A DNA stretch of 61,590 bases from Phycisphaerales bacterium. Lineage in GTDB: Bacteria; Planctomycetota; Phycisphaerae; Phycisphaerales; SM1A02. Within the stretch, counting starts at the first letter, position 1, and every line of letters starts with the position of its first letter. The translations under genes were made by a program, and so were the position numbers. The DNA is taken from positions 1 to 61,590 of the forward strand of contig JASMKH010000014.1 of assembly GCA_030749435.1 (NCBI GenBank). Direction: 5' to 3'. Positions 51,641-60,517 of the stretch are shown here, piece after piece. The notes beneath the pieces were generated by a model. That model was not told the DNA's origin. It saw nothing but the letters and a program-made list of their open reading frames with translations, and ran no database searches.

Positions 51641-52377
51641 GGGATTGCGCTCTCGATGAGGCCGACCATGTCTCGGACGGCGGTCTGCATTCCGGTAAAC
51701 ATCGCTCGCGAGATGATCGCGTGGCCGATGTGAAGTTCGCACAGGTCGTCAAGGCGTGCGATGGGTTGGATGTTCTCGTAGCCAAGGGCGTGCCCGGCGT
51801 TGAACCGCATGCCCGCCTGGGCGATCAGGCGGCCCGCACTGGCGACGCGATCAAGCTCGGCCTGGGCTTGCGCAGAATCGACCCCATGTTCGTAACACGA
51901 GTGAGCCCATGGGCCTGTGTGCACTTCGCACACGGCGAAGCCGCACGCTGCGGCGGCCTCGATCTGTGTGGCCTCGGCGTCGATAAAGGCGCTGGCCGGG
52001 ACCCCGGCATCGGTGAATCGAGCCACGATCCCGGTCAGCCCATCCTTCCGGGCGGCCACATCGAGCCCTCCCTCGGTTGTGACTTCATCGCGTCCTTCGG
52101 GGACCAGCATGGCCGAACTGGGTCTCAGCCGCAGCGCGATCTCCACCATCTCGCTGGTGGCGGCCATTTCGAAGTTGAGCGGGACGCCGACGACCTCGGC
52201 GAGTCGATCGACATCAGCGTCCTGAACGTGCCGCCGATCTTCTCGAAGGTGGCAGGTGATGCCGCGGGCGCCGCCCAGTTCGGCCTCCCGGGCGGCCTCC
52301 ACCGGATCGGGCTCGTAGGTCTTCCGCGCCTCGCGAACCGTCGCCACGTGATCGATGTTGACACTGAGGATGGCCAT
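51637..52377 (-). CDS. pdxJ: Pyridoxine 5'-phosphate synthase
   Basis: Condenses 3-amino-2-oxopropyl phosphate with 1-deoxyxylulose 5-phosphate to form vitamin B6. A 246-residue TIM barrel with NIDHVATVREAR, GARGITCHLREDRRH, LNFEMAATSEM, SAMLVPEGRDEVTTEGG, FIDAE, VCEVHTGPWA and FNAGHALGYEN, all matching PdxJ. It is translated with the Nudix gene and is divergent from phoU with a 79-bp gap. Confidence 0.96.
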   Translation of the reverse strand: MAILSVNIDHVATVREARKTYEPDPVEAAREAELGGARGITCHLREDRRHVQDADVDRLAEVVGVPLNFEMAATSEMVEIALRLRPSSAMLVPEGRDEVTTEGGLDVAARKDGLTGIVARFTDAGVPASAFIDAEATQIEAAAACGFAVCEVHTGPWAHSCYEHGVDSAQAQAELDRVASAGRLIAQAGMRFNAGHALGYENIQPIARLDDLCELHIGHAIISRAMFTGMQTAVRDMVGLIESAIP

Positions 52378-52456
52378 GAAAGTGGGATAGTACCCGTCCC
52401 CCCTGCAACCGCACGGCGGAAGGACGATCTATACTCCCGGGCGGTACGGACGCTGC

Positions 52457-53134
52457 ATGGACGACTTCCACAAGAGCCTCGAAACCGTTCTGAACGACCT
52501 CCTCTCGCAGGGCCGTCGGGTGACGGACATCTGCCTCGCGGCGGTCGAGTCATACTTCGAAAACAACACCAGTGTTTCAGCGGGTGTGATCCGTGAGGAC
52601 GCGACCATTGATCATGTGGACGTGCAGATCGAGCGATCGTGCATCGCGCTCATGGGGTTTCGGCCAAGCGATGTGCACGATCAGCGATCAATTCTGACGA
52701 TCGTCAAGATCAACAACGAACTCGAGCGCATCGCAGATTGTGCGGTCAACATTGCCCAGGCGACAGAGCAGCGGAAGGACACCGAGGTCGCTGACACGCT
52801 TCGCGTCATGGCCAACAGCGTTGTGGGCATGGTTCGCGACACCGTCGAAGCATTGCGGGTCCGCGATACGCATCTTGCCCAGCGGGTGCTCGCATTCGAC
52901 GACACCGTCGATGCCTTCAAGGACGAACTCGTCACGAGGGCGCAAAGCGCTCTGGCGAATGGCGCCGTCTCGGTCGGTGCCGCGATGCAACTGCTCGCGG
53001 TCGTTCGTGCCGTCGAGCGAATGGCCGATCACTGCACAAACATCTGCGAGCAGGTCATCTATCTCGAAACAGGGAAGATCGTGCGGCACCTGCCGTCCGG
53101 ATGGACTACGCCCACCCTTCCTGAGGACGCCTGA
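52457..53134 (+). CDS. phoU: PhoU-family phosphate signalling regulator
   Basis: A 225-residue protein of two three-helix bundles, each with the family's metal-binding ExxxD pattern (NELERIADCAVNIAQ near 78-92 and VERMADHCTNICEQV near 187-201). PhoU connects the Pst transporter to the PhoR kinase and dampens the Pho response. No pst or phoBR genes are in the window, so its partners are elsewhere. The divergent gap upstream includes a TATACT box at 52430-52435 but no clear -35. Confidence 0.92.
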   Translation: MDDFHKSLETVLNDLLSQGRRVTDICLAAVESYFENNTSVSAGVIREDATIDHVDVQIERSCIALMGFRPSDVHDQRSILTIVKINNELERIADCAVNIAQATEQRKDTEVADTLRVMANSVVGMVRDTVEALRVRDTHLAQRVLAFDDTVDAFKDELVTRAQSALANGAVSVGAAMQLLAVVRAVERMADHCTNICEQVIYLETGKIVRHLPSGWTTPTLPEDA

Positions 53135-53140
53135 GCCAGC

Positions 53141-54577
53141 ATGGATCGACTGGATTCACTGCGAACCAGGTTGCACTGCGTCGGGCAGGCCCATCTGCTT
53201 GAGGGCGTCGAAGCCCTGCCGCCCGGCGACGTTGAATCGCTCTGTCGCCGCATCGAGTCAATCAAATGGGAAACGCTTCCAGAACTGATCGATCAGTACG
53301 TCAAGAACCGACCTGCGGGGGCCACGGGCGAGATCGTTCCAGCCTCATGTGTGACGGTTGATCCCGAGTGCGTATGCGATGCGGTGTCGCTGGTCGACGC
53401 CGAGGGCCTTCGCGAGCAGGGCGAGACCCTGCTCAAGGAGGGTCGCGTGGCGGCCTTCACCGTGGCGGGCGGGCAGGGCACGCGTCTGGGGTGGCAGGGG
53501 CCCAAGGGCACGTTTCCGGCCAGCCCGGTGACAGGGAAGCCACTCTTCCGCCTCTTTGCTGAGCAGATCCTTGCCGCGCAGCAGCGGTGGGGCCACACGA
53601 TTCGCTGGTACATCATGACCAGCGAGGCGAATGACACGCAGACACGGAGCTTCTTCCTCGACAACCGCTGCTTTGGTCTCGACCGCAGGCAGATCATGAT
53701 GTTTCCGCAGGGGATGATGCCAGCATTCGATTCGGCGAGCGGGCGAGTGCTGTTGGAGGGTCCGGGGCGGTTGGCGATGAGTCCGGACGGCCATGGCGGT
53801 TCGTACCGGGCGCTGCTTCGCAGCGGCGCGCTGGATCAGATGGAGGGTCGCGGGGTCGAGGCGATCAGTTACTTCCAGGTGGACAACCCGCTGGTGCCGG
53901 TGCTTGATCCGGTGTTCCTCGGCCTGCACATCGACCCCGACCTCTCTTCCGGTGAGTTCACAAGCAAGATGGTTCCCAAGTGCGGTCCTGACGAGAAGGT
54001 CGGGGTCTTTGCCCTTCGCGGCGGAGTGCCGGGCGTCGTGGAGTACTCGGATCTCTCCCGCGAACAGGCCGGCGCGGTGGATGCCTCGGGGCGGCTCTGC
54101 TTCGCTGCAGGCAATGTTGCGATGCACATCATCAGTACGGACTTCGCCAGGCGTGTCGCAATCGAGGGCGAGGATCCGCTGCCGTGGCACCGTGCCGACA
54201 AGAAGGTCACGTGGCACGATCCGGCGAGCGGTGAGACGCACGTACCGGCGGAGCCCAACGCTGTGAAACTCGAGCGGTTCGTCTTCGATGCAATGGGAAT
54301 CGCGGCAAAGCCCGCCATTCTGGAAGTCTGCCGGGAAACGGAGTTCGCGCCGATCAAGAACGCGAGCGGCGTCGATTCGGCCGGATCGAGTATCCAGTTG
54401 CAGAGCGACCTCTACGGTGGATGGCTCGAGCAGGCGGGCGTCTCCGTCCCTCGCCGCGACGACGGACACGTCGACGCCGCCATCGAGATATCACCCCTGA
54501 CAGCCATGTCTGCAGAGATGCTCTCGGCCCGGGGGCTCCCCGCCGGAATCTCGCCGGGAAGCGTCTTTGCCTGTTGA
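53141..54577 (+). CDS. UDP-sugar pyrophosphorylase of the eukaryote-type UAP/UDPGP family
   Basis: A 478-residue nucleotidyltransferase with the UAP signature GGQGTRLGWQGPKG (110-123), a uridine-binding GHGG loop (SPDGHGGSY), FQVDNPLVPVLDP and KMVPKCGPDEKVG. This family uses UTP and GlcNAc-1-P (or related sugar-1-P) to make UDP-GlcNAc and is typical of eukaryotes, with bacterial members in planctomycetes and relatives. It lacks the left-handed helix acetyltransferase of GlmU. The upstream mutase gene supports a UDP-GlcNAc role. It follows phoU by 6 bp. Confidence 0.88.
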   Translation: MDRLDSLRTRLHCVGQAHLLEGVEALPPGDVESLCRRIESIKWETLPELIDQYVKNRPAGATGEIVPASCVTVDPECVCDAVSLVDAEGLREQGETLLKEGRVAAFTVAGGQGTRLGWQGPKGTFPASPVTGKPLFRLFAEQILAAQQRWGHTIRWYIMTSEANDTQTRSFFLDNRCFGLDRRQIMMFPQGMMPAFDSASGRVLLEGPGRLAMSPDGHGGSYRALLRSGALDQMEGRGVEAISYFQVDNPLVPVLDPVFLGLHIDPDLSSGEFTSKMVPKCGPDEKVGVFALRGGVPGVVEYSDLSREQAGAVDASGRLCFAAGNVAMHIISTDFARRVAIEGEDPLPWHRADKKVTWHDPASGETHVPAEPNAVKLERFVFDAMGIAAKPAILEVCRETEFAPIKNASGVDSAGSSIQLQSDLYGGWLEQAGVSVPRRDDGHVDAAIEISPLTAMSAEMLSARGLPAGISPGSVFAC

Positions 54578-54640
54578 GGGAAGTTCCGTGGCACTCCTTG
54601 GGCGTTCCAGAGTCGGCGGGCCCCCGGATAGGCTGCGTGA

Positions 54641-55441
54641 ATGTCCCTCCGTGTGATATCGATTGGCTTGCTCGCGCTGCTGCTGCAGGGCGGCCACGCG
54701 TTGGCCGGAGACGCGGCGGTCACGGGTTCCGATCTTGTCAAGGACCCGAACACGATTCAGGGCAAGGTCGAAGCCAAGGTTGAGTCGTCGCTCTCAAACG
54801 ACGGGCCGTGGCTGCTTTTCGGCGTCATCATGCTCGCAGGCGTGGGCATCCCGATCAGCGAGGAAATCCTCATCGTGCCGGCCGGGTTCCTCATCGAGCG
54901 GGGTGTGCTGCCGTTCTGGTGGACGGTTGCCGCGGCCTGGACGGGGGTTGTGCTGGCCGACCTGCTCTGGATGCTGCTGGTGCGCCGATGTGCGCATCGG
55001 CTGCTGGCCATCCGGTTCTTCCGCCGCATGTTCCACCCTCGTCGAATCCTTGAGATCAAGTACATGCTCGATCGGTGGGGCGCCTGGGTCGTGGTGATGG
55101 GCCGCATTCTCCCTGCTGCCCGAACGCCGGTCATCACGGCAGCGGGCCTGGCGCACATGCCCATCGGCAAGTTCATGCTGGGTGAATGCGTCGGGGCCGC
55201 CAAGAGTGTGGCCTGGCAGCTCTTCGTGGGATGGCTGATCGCCAAGGGTCTGGGCGAGTCGGTGCACGACAGGCATGTTCGGGACGCGGTGCTCATCGGG
55301 GTGGGCGTGCTGGCGGTCGTCGTGGTAGCGTGGTGGTGGAGACGGCGTCACCAGTCGCGATGCCATCGACCGAGGGCTCCGATGCGTTGGTTGCGGTCGG
55401 CCTGTCTGCCGCCCGAGGAGCGAAGACGAGCCCAGGCATGA
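54641..55441 (+). CDS. DedA/SNARE-associated membrane protein (copy 1)
   Basis: A 266-residue inner-membrane protein. N-terminal signal-like helix (about 5-22), then the DedA core with the GIPISEEILIVPAGF motif, a second half with GRILPAARTPVITAAGLAHM, and a basic C-terminal tail. DedA proteins are undecaprenyl-phosphate or phospholipid flippases and are linked to envelope stress. The stop overlaps the next DedA start (ATGA), so two related transporters are co-expressed. Confidence 0.88.
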   Translation: MSLRVISIGLLALLLQGGHALAGDAAVTGSDLVKDPNTIQGKVEAKVESSLSNDGPWLLFGVIMLAGVGIPISEEILIVPAGFLIERGVLPFWWTVAAAWTGVVLADLLWMLLVRRCAHRLLAIRFFRRMFHPRRILEIKYMLDRWGAWVVVMGRILPAARTPVITAAGLAHMPIGKFMLGECVGAAKSVAWQLFVGWLIAKGLGESVHDRHVRDAVLIGVGVLAVVVVAWWWRRRHQSRCHRPRAPMRWLRSACLPPEERRRAQA

Positions 55442-56091
55442 CGGAGTTCATCACCGAGTACGCGGAGTACCTGCCGTGGGTCGTGCTGGCGCTGCTGCTG
55501 GCGAGCGGCTTCGGCATCCCGATTGGTGAGGACATTGTCATCATCCCGGCGGGCGTCATCATCGGTGAGCAGATGCTCGGGTCCGGCGTGTGGGTGCCGA
55601 CGCTGCTCGCGGCGATCCTCGGCGTCGCGACGGCGGACGTGCTCTGGTTCACATGGTGCAGCCGGTTCGGTACGCGGCTGCTGCACAAGCGGTTCATCCG
55701 CCGCTTCCTGCATCCCAAGCGGCTCCTGCAGGCCAAGCACCAGATCGACACGCGCGGCGCCTGGTTCATCGTTGCTGCCAGGTTCATTCCCGGAAGCCGC
55801 ACGCCCGCTATCACCGTCGCCGGACTCATGCACCTGCGATTCTGGCGATTCGCACTGGCAACATGGTCCTGCGTGATGGTGACCGCCCCGATGCAATTCG
55901 CCACGGGGATTCTGGTCGGATACGGCATCGCGTCGCGAGGCACGTTCGGCACCCTGCAGTGGGTGATCGCTGGTGTGGCACTGACGATCGTCGTATCCGC
56001 AGCCGGCGTTGTATTTGCCAAGTCGCGGGGTCGCAAGACCGAGCCGCCGCGGGCGCGTGCGGCATGGTTGAAGCACTTTCGCAGGGTGTGA
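55438..56091 (+). CDS. DedA/SNARE-associated membrane protein (copy 2)
   Basis: A 217-residue paralogue with the DedA core GIPIGEDIVIIPAGVIIGEQ and AARFIPGSRTPAITVAGLMH, helices near 12-30, 45-65, 130-150 and 160-185. It lacks the N-terminal extra helix of copy 1. The RxxPGxR motif present here (RFIPGSR) is typical of functional DedA, while copy 1 has RILPAAR. The ATG at 55438 overlaps the preceding stop. Confidence 0.88.
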   Translation: MTEFITEYAEYLPWVVLALLLASGFGIPIGEDIVIIPAGVIIGEQMLGSGVWVPTLLAAILGVATADVLWFTWCSRFGTRLLHKRFIRRFLHPKRLLQAKHQIDTRGAWFIVAARFIPGSRTPAITVAGLMHLRFWRFALATWSCVMVTAPMQFATGILVGYGIASRGTFGTLQWVIAGVALTIVVSAAGVVFAKSRGRKTEPPRARAAWLKHFRRV

Positions 56092-56184
56092 ACGGGATGG
56101 CGCCGCTCGGATTGGCCGGATTGCCGCCGAATGGATCTGGAGTCGCTGGTTGGGAACAGGCTGCGGGAGTGGTATCCTGCGCGT

Positions 56185-57315
56185 ATGAGAGCAGTCATCA
56201 CCGGTCAAATCGGCATCGACAAGAAGCCCTACCTCGAGGCGGTTCGCGAGCGAGCCGGGGCGCAGGGCAAGCGGATTGAGCTCTACAACGTCGGCAACAT
56301 GATGTACCGGGAGGGACCGGATGTGCGATCGGGTCGCATTCTCGACCTGCCGCTCAGTCGTCTGGCATCGCTTCGCCGCGCTGCTTTCAAGGACATCATC
56401 GCCGAGACGACGCCCGCGGTCGATTGCCCCGACCTCATGGTCAATACTCATGCGACCTTCAGATGGCGACATGGTCTGTTCAGCGCCTTCGACTTCGACC
56501 AGATGGAGAAGTTGCAGCCCAACATGTTCGTATGCCTGCTCGACAACATCGAGATGGTGCACCACCGCCTTCACGCCGAACATGACATCGATGCGACGCT
56601 CAAGGACTGCATGGTCTGGCGTGAGGAGGAGATCCTCGCTACGGAGCTGCTCGCGAACGCCATGGGATGTGCTGACCAGTTCTACATTCTCAGTCGTGGC
56701 CGCCAGCAGGACACCATTGACACGTGCCTGCGACTCGTGACGCGTCCTGACATGAAGCGGGTCTATCCCTCCTTCCCGATGAGTCACGTCATGGACATGC
56801 CCGATGTGCTCGCCGAGATCGGTCGCTTCCGCGACGCGCTGGCGCAGCACTTCATCACCTTCGACCCCGCCGACGTCGATGAGAAACTGCTGCTCGACCG
56901 GGCTATCGAAGCTGCCAAGACTGGCGAGGACTGGATTGACGTTACGCCGCACGCCTACGGCGGACGTGAGGGGGTTGAACTTCGGGTGCGTGTCCGTGAG
57001 GTCCTCGATATCGCCGGAGATGTCGACGGGCAGATCTATATGCGGGACTTCAAGTTGATCGATCAGAGCGACATGATCGTGTCGCTCGTGCCGGAACTTC
57101 CAGGCGGCATTCCCGGGCTCTCCAGCGGCGTCGAGCGTGAACTCCAGCATGCATGGGAGCACACCAAGGAGGTCTATGTGGTGTGGAAGCCGGCGAAGCC
57201 GCCGTCACCATTCATTACGGAGACCGCCACGAAGATCTTCCCTGACGTCGACTCGGCGCTTGAGTTCTTCGAGTCCGAGCGGATGTTCGCGCCCGGAAAC
57301 CTCTTCGGACACTGA
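56185..57315 (+). CDS. Adenylate-kinase-like protein with C-terminal deoxyribosyltransferase-like domain
   Basis: A 376-residue protein in two parts. The N-terminal ~190 residues resemble archaeal-type adenylate kinases in layout, but the P-loop is altered: GQIGIDKK (7-14) where the family has GxxGxGKT; the Lys is kept, the Thr is not. The C-terminal part (about 290-376) resembles nucleoside 2-deoxyribosyltransferase-like folds (KLIDQSDMIVSLVPELPG; GVERELQHAWEHTKEVYVVW). Both assignments are from motif resemblance and need a structural check. It is followed 2 bp later by truA; a role in nucleotide salvage or tRNA-related nucleotide handling is possible but unproven. Confidence 0.6.
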   Translation: MRAVITGQIGIDKKPYLEAVRERAGAQGKRIELYNVGNMMYREGPDVRSGRILDLPLSRLASLRRAAFKDIIAETTPAVDCPDLMVNTHATFRWRHGLFSAFDFDQMEKLQPNMFVCLLDNIEMVHHRLHAEHDIDATLKDCMVWREEEILATELLANAMGCADQFYILSRGRQQDTIDTCLRLVTRPDMKRVYPSFPMSHVMDMPDVLAEIGRFRDALAQHFITFDPADVDEKLLLDRAIEAAKTGEDWIDVTPHAYGGREGVELRVRVREVLDIAGDVDGQIYMRDFKLIDQSDMIVSLVPELPGGIPGLSSGVERELQHAWEHTKEVYVVWKPAKPPSPFITETATKIFPDVDSALEFFESERMFAPGNLFGH

Positions 57316-57317
57316 GC

Positions 57318-58172
57318 GTGCCGGCACGCCGAATCAAGTTGACCGTGGCGTACGAGGGCACGGACTTCTCCGGCTGGCAAAAGCAGCATCCGCCAGGTGA
57401 GCCGCCGCTGCGCACGGCGCAGGGCGTTCTGGAGCAGGCCGTTCGGCAGGTCGTCCGGGAGGAAGTGTCGGTGCACGGCGCGTCTCGGACGGACTCGGGT
57501 GTACACGCCATTGGCCAGGTTGCGGCGTTTGACACGAGTAGCGAGATCGACGTCGATCGGCTGCCGCCGGCGATTTCGTCGAGGTTGCCGGATGACATTC
57601 GGGTCCTCGCTGCCGAAGTGGTTCCGATCGAGTTCAACGTGATCGGAGATGTGGAGCGGAAGGCCTATCGCTACCGCGTCGCATTCGGACGGCGAGAATC
57701 GCATCAGAGGCCGCTCTTTGATCGCCGCACGCTTGCGTGGGTGCCGTGGATGCTGGACCTCGAGACGATGAGTGAGGCCGCGGCCATGCTGGTGGGAACG
57801 CACGACTTTGCGAGTTTCACTCGGCTCAATCACGGACGCGAGTCGACGCGTCGCCACGTGCACGCCTGCGATCTCTCGCTGGAGGGCGATCAGATTGCGT
57901 CCATTGAAGTGGAGGGTGAGGGGTTTCTCTGGAACATGGTGCGGATCATCGTCGGCACGCTGGTCGAGGTCGGAGCCGGCCGACGCGACCTGGCGTCCAT
58001 CGACGAGGCGCTGAAGGCCGGTGATCGCGCCGCAGCAGGTGTGACCATGCCACCCGAAGGATTGTCGCTGCTTTGGATTCACTACGGTCCGCCCGGATGC
58101 GGTCGGCAGCGGCAGTTGCAGGCCGCACGGGAGCAGGCTGGCGTCGTTTCGGAGCCGGGGCCGAGGGGCTGA
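57318..58172 (+). CDS. truA: tRNA pseudouridine synthase A
   Basis: Isomerises uridines at tRNA positions 38-40. 284 residues with IKLTVAYEGTDFSGWQKQ at the start, the catalytic Asp59 in ASRTDSGVHA, and later YRYRV, THDFASF and FLWNMVRIIVGTLVEVG, all typical. A GTG start at 57318 comes 2 bp after the upstream stop. The last ~30 residues are a variable extension. The next gene begins immediately after the stop. Confidence 0.95.
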   Translation: MPARRIKLTVAYEGTDFSGWQKQHPPGEPPLRTAQGVLEQAVRQVVREEVSVHGASRTDSGVHAIGQVAAFDTSSEIDVDRLPPAISSRLPDDIRVLAAEVVPIEFNVIGDVERKAYRYRVAFGRRESHQRPLFDRRTLAWVPWMLDLETMSEAAAMLVGTHDFASFTRLNHGRESTRRHVHACDLSLEGDQIASIEVEGEGFLWNMVRIIVGTLVEVGAGRRDLASIDEALKAGDRAAAGVTMPPEGLSLLWIHYGPPGCGRQRQLQAAREQAGVVSEPGPRG

Positions 58173-59270
58173 ATGCGCAGCCGCACGGCGCATCCCGCGT
58201 GGCTTCGCGCGCCCCTTCGGGCGCTTTCGGCGGATGCTGCACGGTTTCGGAGGCGCGACCCGGATCGCGATCCGACCGCCGCCGCGAAGGCGCGGGTGCG
58301 ATCCGCCCTCGCTGAACGTCTGGCTGCTGCCTACGAGGCGGGCGAAGGGTGCGTGGTTGCGGTGAGGCTCGAGCTGGCGAGGCAGGTCGAGGGAGTCGAT
58401 GTGTGGATTGACAGTGCAACTGCCGGCGAAGTGGACGGCCTTGTGCAGCAGTTTGAATCGGGAGCAGACGATCTGGCCGCGATCGCCCAGGGGCTTGCCG
58501 TGTACGGTCCGCCCGAACACGAGCGGCTCGCATCGGAAGCGATTCAGCGACTCATGGAGGCTGGAACGCCTCGCAGGGCACGGGAGTATGCGCGGCGAGC
58601 AATGGACTCAATCTGTCAGAGTGAGTCGGCACGAATTCGCCACGAGGCCTTCGAGACCGTAGGGCAGATGGCGCGGTCCCTGAGCGTACCGGCATGGACG
58701 GCCAGCAACCACTTCCGCTCCGCGATCGCTGTCTTGGATCGCCAGATGCATCAGGACATGGAGCGACTGGACACCCACGCAGGGTGGCTTGCAGTATGCC
58801 CCGACCCATGGAGCGACCCCGGCGCAGCAATGCTGATGGCCTCGATCCGGCAAGGCGCCCGCCGCCGCCGGACGTTGGCGGTGGCCGCGCAGCGGCGAAA
58901 CTGGGCAGGCCTCGGTAGCGATGATCGCGAGGCGATGCTCCGCGCCGCGCGGAGGATCGTTGCTGGAGAGGATGGTCCGGAGACCTACGAGCAGTTGGAG
59001 GTGATTGCCTCGAAGTGTGCGATGGATCTGGCCATACAGGCAGCGCTCGCTGCCGTCGATTGGCCGGAAGATCCACTGGAGCGGATCAGTTGGCTTCCTC
59101 CCGATGAGTGCCTCAGGGAAGCGGGGGAACTGCTGATGTCGCTGGAAGCGAGCCGCTGGTTCGCGCAGATGCGATCTTCCAGGCGGTGGCGGGCCGCATG
59201 CGATCAATCGGAAGAGCGGGCGGCCGCCTTGCTGGCGTGTCTGAACGCTGCGTCCGCGTACCATGCCTGA
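58173..59270 (+). CDS. Protein of unknown function, alpha-helical
   Basis: A 365-residue soluble protein, rich in Ala, Arg and Glu, almost wholly predicted helical. Motifs visible are RARREYARRAM and YEQLEVIASKCAMDLAIQAA, suggestive of helical repeats (HEAT/TPR-like) but not diagnostic. No signal peptide, membrane helix or catalytic motif is seen. The ATG follows the truA stop directly, so co-translation is likely. I do not recognise the family. Confidence 0.6.
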   Translation: MRSRTAHPAWLRAPLRALSADAARFRRRDPDRDPTAAAKARVRSALAERLAAAYEAGEGCVVAVRLELARQVEGVDVWIDSATAGEVDGLVQQFESGADDLAAIAQGLAVYGPPEHERLASEAIQRLMEAGTPRRAREYARRAMDSICQSESARIRHEAFETVGQMARSLSVPAWTASNHFRSAIAVLDRQMHQDMERLDTHAGWLAVCPDPWSDPGAAMLMASIRQGARRRRTLAVAAQRRNWAGLGSDDREAMLRAARRIVAGEDGPETYEQLEVIASKCAMDLAIQAALAAVDWPEDPLERISWLPPDECLREAGELLMSLEASRWFAQMRSSRRWRAACDQSEERAAALLACLNAASAYHA

Positions 59271-59273
59271 GTC

Positions 59274-60065
59274 ATGGCACGAGTACTCGTCTTCGGACCG
59301 CATCCCGATGATCAGGAACTGGGCATGGGGGGCACAATCGCTCGGCTGGTCGACGCAGGGCACGATGTGGTGCTGGTGGATCTGACCGATGGCGAGCCGA
59401 CGCCCTATGGCGATCCCGAGACGCGCCGCGTGGAAGCCGCGAGGGCGGCGGCGATTCTCGGCGTGCGCCGCGTGCAGGTTGGTCTGCGCAACCGGTTCGT
59501 CGAGCACACGATCGAGGCGAGACATGCGGTGGCGGGCGTGATTCGTGAGCATCGGGCCGACGTACTCTTTGCGCCCTATCCCGAGGATGCACATCCCGAC
59601 CACGTTGCCGCGACCCGAATCGTTGAAGATGCGAGGTTTGATGCGAAGTTGACCAGGATCGATCTGCCCGGCAAGCCGATTTACCCTCGCTGGCTCTTCC
59701 ATTACTACTGCACGCATCTCCGGATCGTTCCGAATCCTTCGTTCCTGATGGACATCAGTGGATATGAAGCGCGAAAGCGCGAGGCCATCGTTGCCTACGA
59801 GACGCAGTTCGTCCTTCCCGAGAAGAACCGCCGCGTCGTGGAGTGGGTGGACGCAGCCGGCACCTACTTTGGAAGCCGAATCGGCGTCGATGCAGCGGAG
59901 CCGTTCTTTGCTCGTGAACCGCTTGGCTTGACGGGGCTCGGGCAGGTCGTCGGGTGCGCCGAGCCTGACTCCGTATCCGTCCATTCACCGGGCGGCCCAC
60001 GGCCCGATGGAAGTGTGACCACGGACGCGACCCCGTGCGAGTTTTCAAGTCCGACGCGTTCCTAG
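59274..60065 (+). CDS. PIG-L/LmbE family deacetylase (BshB1-like)
   Basis: A 263-residue zinc-dependent N-deacetylase of GlcNAc-type substrates. Zinc ligands His10 and Asp13 (GPHPDDQELGMGG) and His110 in HPDH are present, with the VVLVDLTDGEPTPYG segment typical of BshB1, the bacillithiol deacetylase. Length and motifs fit BshB1, but bshA and bshC are not in the window, so thiol biosynthesis is a possibility only. The last ~35 residues are a non-conserved tail. The stop overlaps the convergent dut gene by 4 bp. Confidence 0.82.
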   Translation: MARVLVFGPHPDDQELGMGGTIARLVDAGHDVVLVDLTDGEPTPYGDPETRRVEAARAAAILGVRRVQVGLRNRFVEHTIEARHAVAGVIREHRADVLFAPYPEDAHPDHVAATRIVEDARFDAKLTRIDLPGKPIYPRWLFHYYCTHLRIVPNPSFLMDISGYEARKREAIVAYETQFVLPEKNRRVVEWVDAAGTYFGSRIGVDAAEPFFAREPLGLTGLGQVVGCAEPDSVSVHSPGGPRPDGSVTTDATPCEFSSPTRS

Positions 60066-60517
60066 TTCGACTCGCTGTGAACGCCGGTCGATCCGAACCC
60101 ACCGTGCCCGCGCTCGGTACGCTCGAGTTCCGCGACTTCTGCGATGTCGCAGTGAGTGACTGGTGCAATGACCATCTGGGCGATCCGCATACCGGGTTCG
60201 ATGGTGAACGGTTCCGTACCCAGATTGATCAGTGGCACCGATACCTCACCGCGGTAATCCTCGTCGATCGTCCCGGGCGCGTTGGGCAGGGTGATGCCAT
60301 GGCGGCTGGCAAGGCCCGAGCGAGGTCGGACCTGCCCTTCGTGCCCGTGGGGGAGGGCGATGGCAATCCCGATGGGGATCATTTCGATCGCGCCCGGCTC
60401 GATGGGGCGGGCCGAGTCGATGGCTGCGTGGAGATCAAGCCCGGCGGCGCCATCGGACTGGTAGGCGGGGATCTGCGCGAGCGGGGAGAGGCGTTGGATG
60501 CGAAGGATTGGTGCCAT
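60062..60517 (-). CDS. dut: dUTP pyrophosphatase
   Basis: Hydrolyses dUTP to dUMP, keeping uracil out of DNA and feeding dTMP synthesis. A 151-residue trimeric enzyme with all five motifs: SDGAAGLDL, RPRSGLASRHG, NAPGTIDEDYRGEV, MRIAQMVI and the C-terminal RGHGGFGSTG. It is convergent with the deacetylase gene. Confidence 0.95.
   Translation of the reverse strand: MAPILRIQRLSPLAQIPAYQSDGAAGLDLHAAIDSARPIEPGAIEMIPIGIAIALPHGHEGQVRPRSGLASRHGITLPNAPGTIDEDYRGEVSVPLINLGTEPFTIEPGMRIAQMVIAPVTHCDIAEVAELERTERGHGGFGSTGVHSESN

Noticed and set aside
52430-52435. phoU promoter -10 box (TATACT)
   Set aside because: No acceptable -35 hexamer lies at the right distance, so a promoter was not annotated.
53345-54469. 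374-codon minus-strand frame opposite the UAP gene
   Set aside because: His/Arg-rich shadow without motifs; the plus frame has complete nucleotidyltransferase signatures.
55348-57162. 604-codon minus-strand frame
   Set aside because: It is opposite the second DedA and the adenylate-kinase-like gene and shows no recognisable motif.
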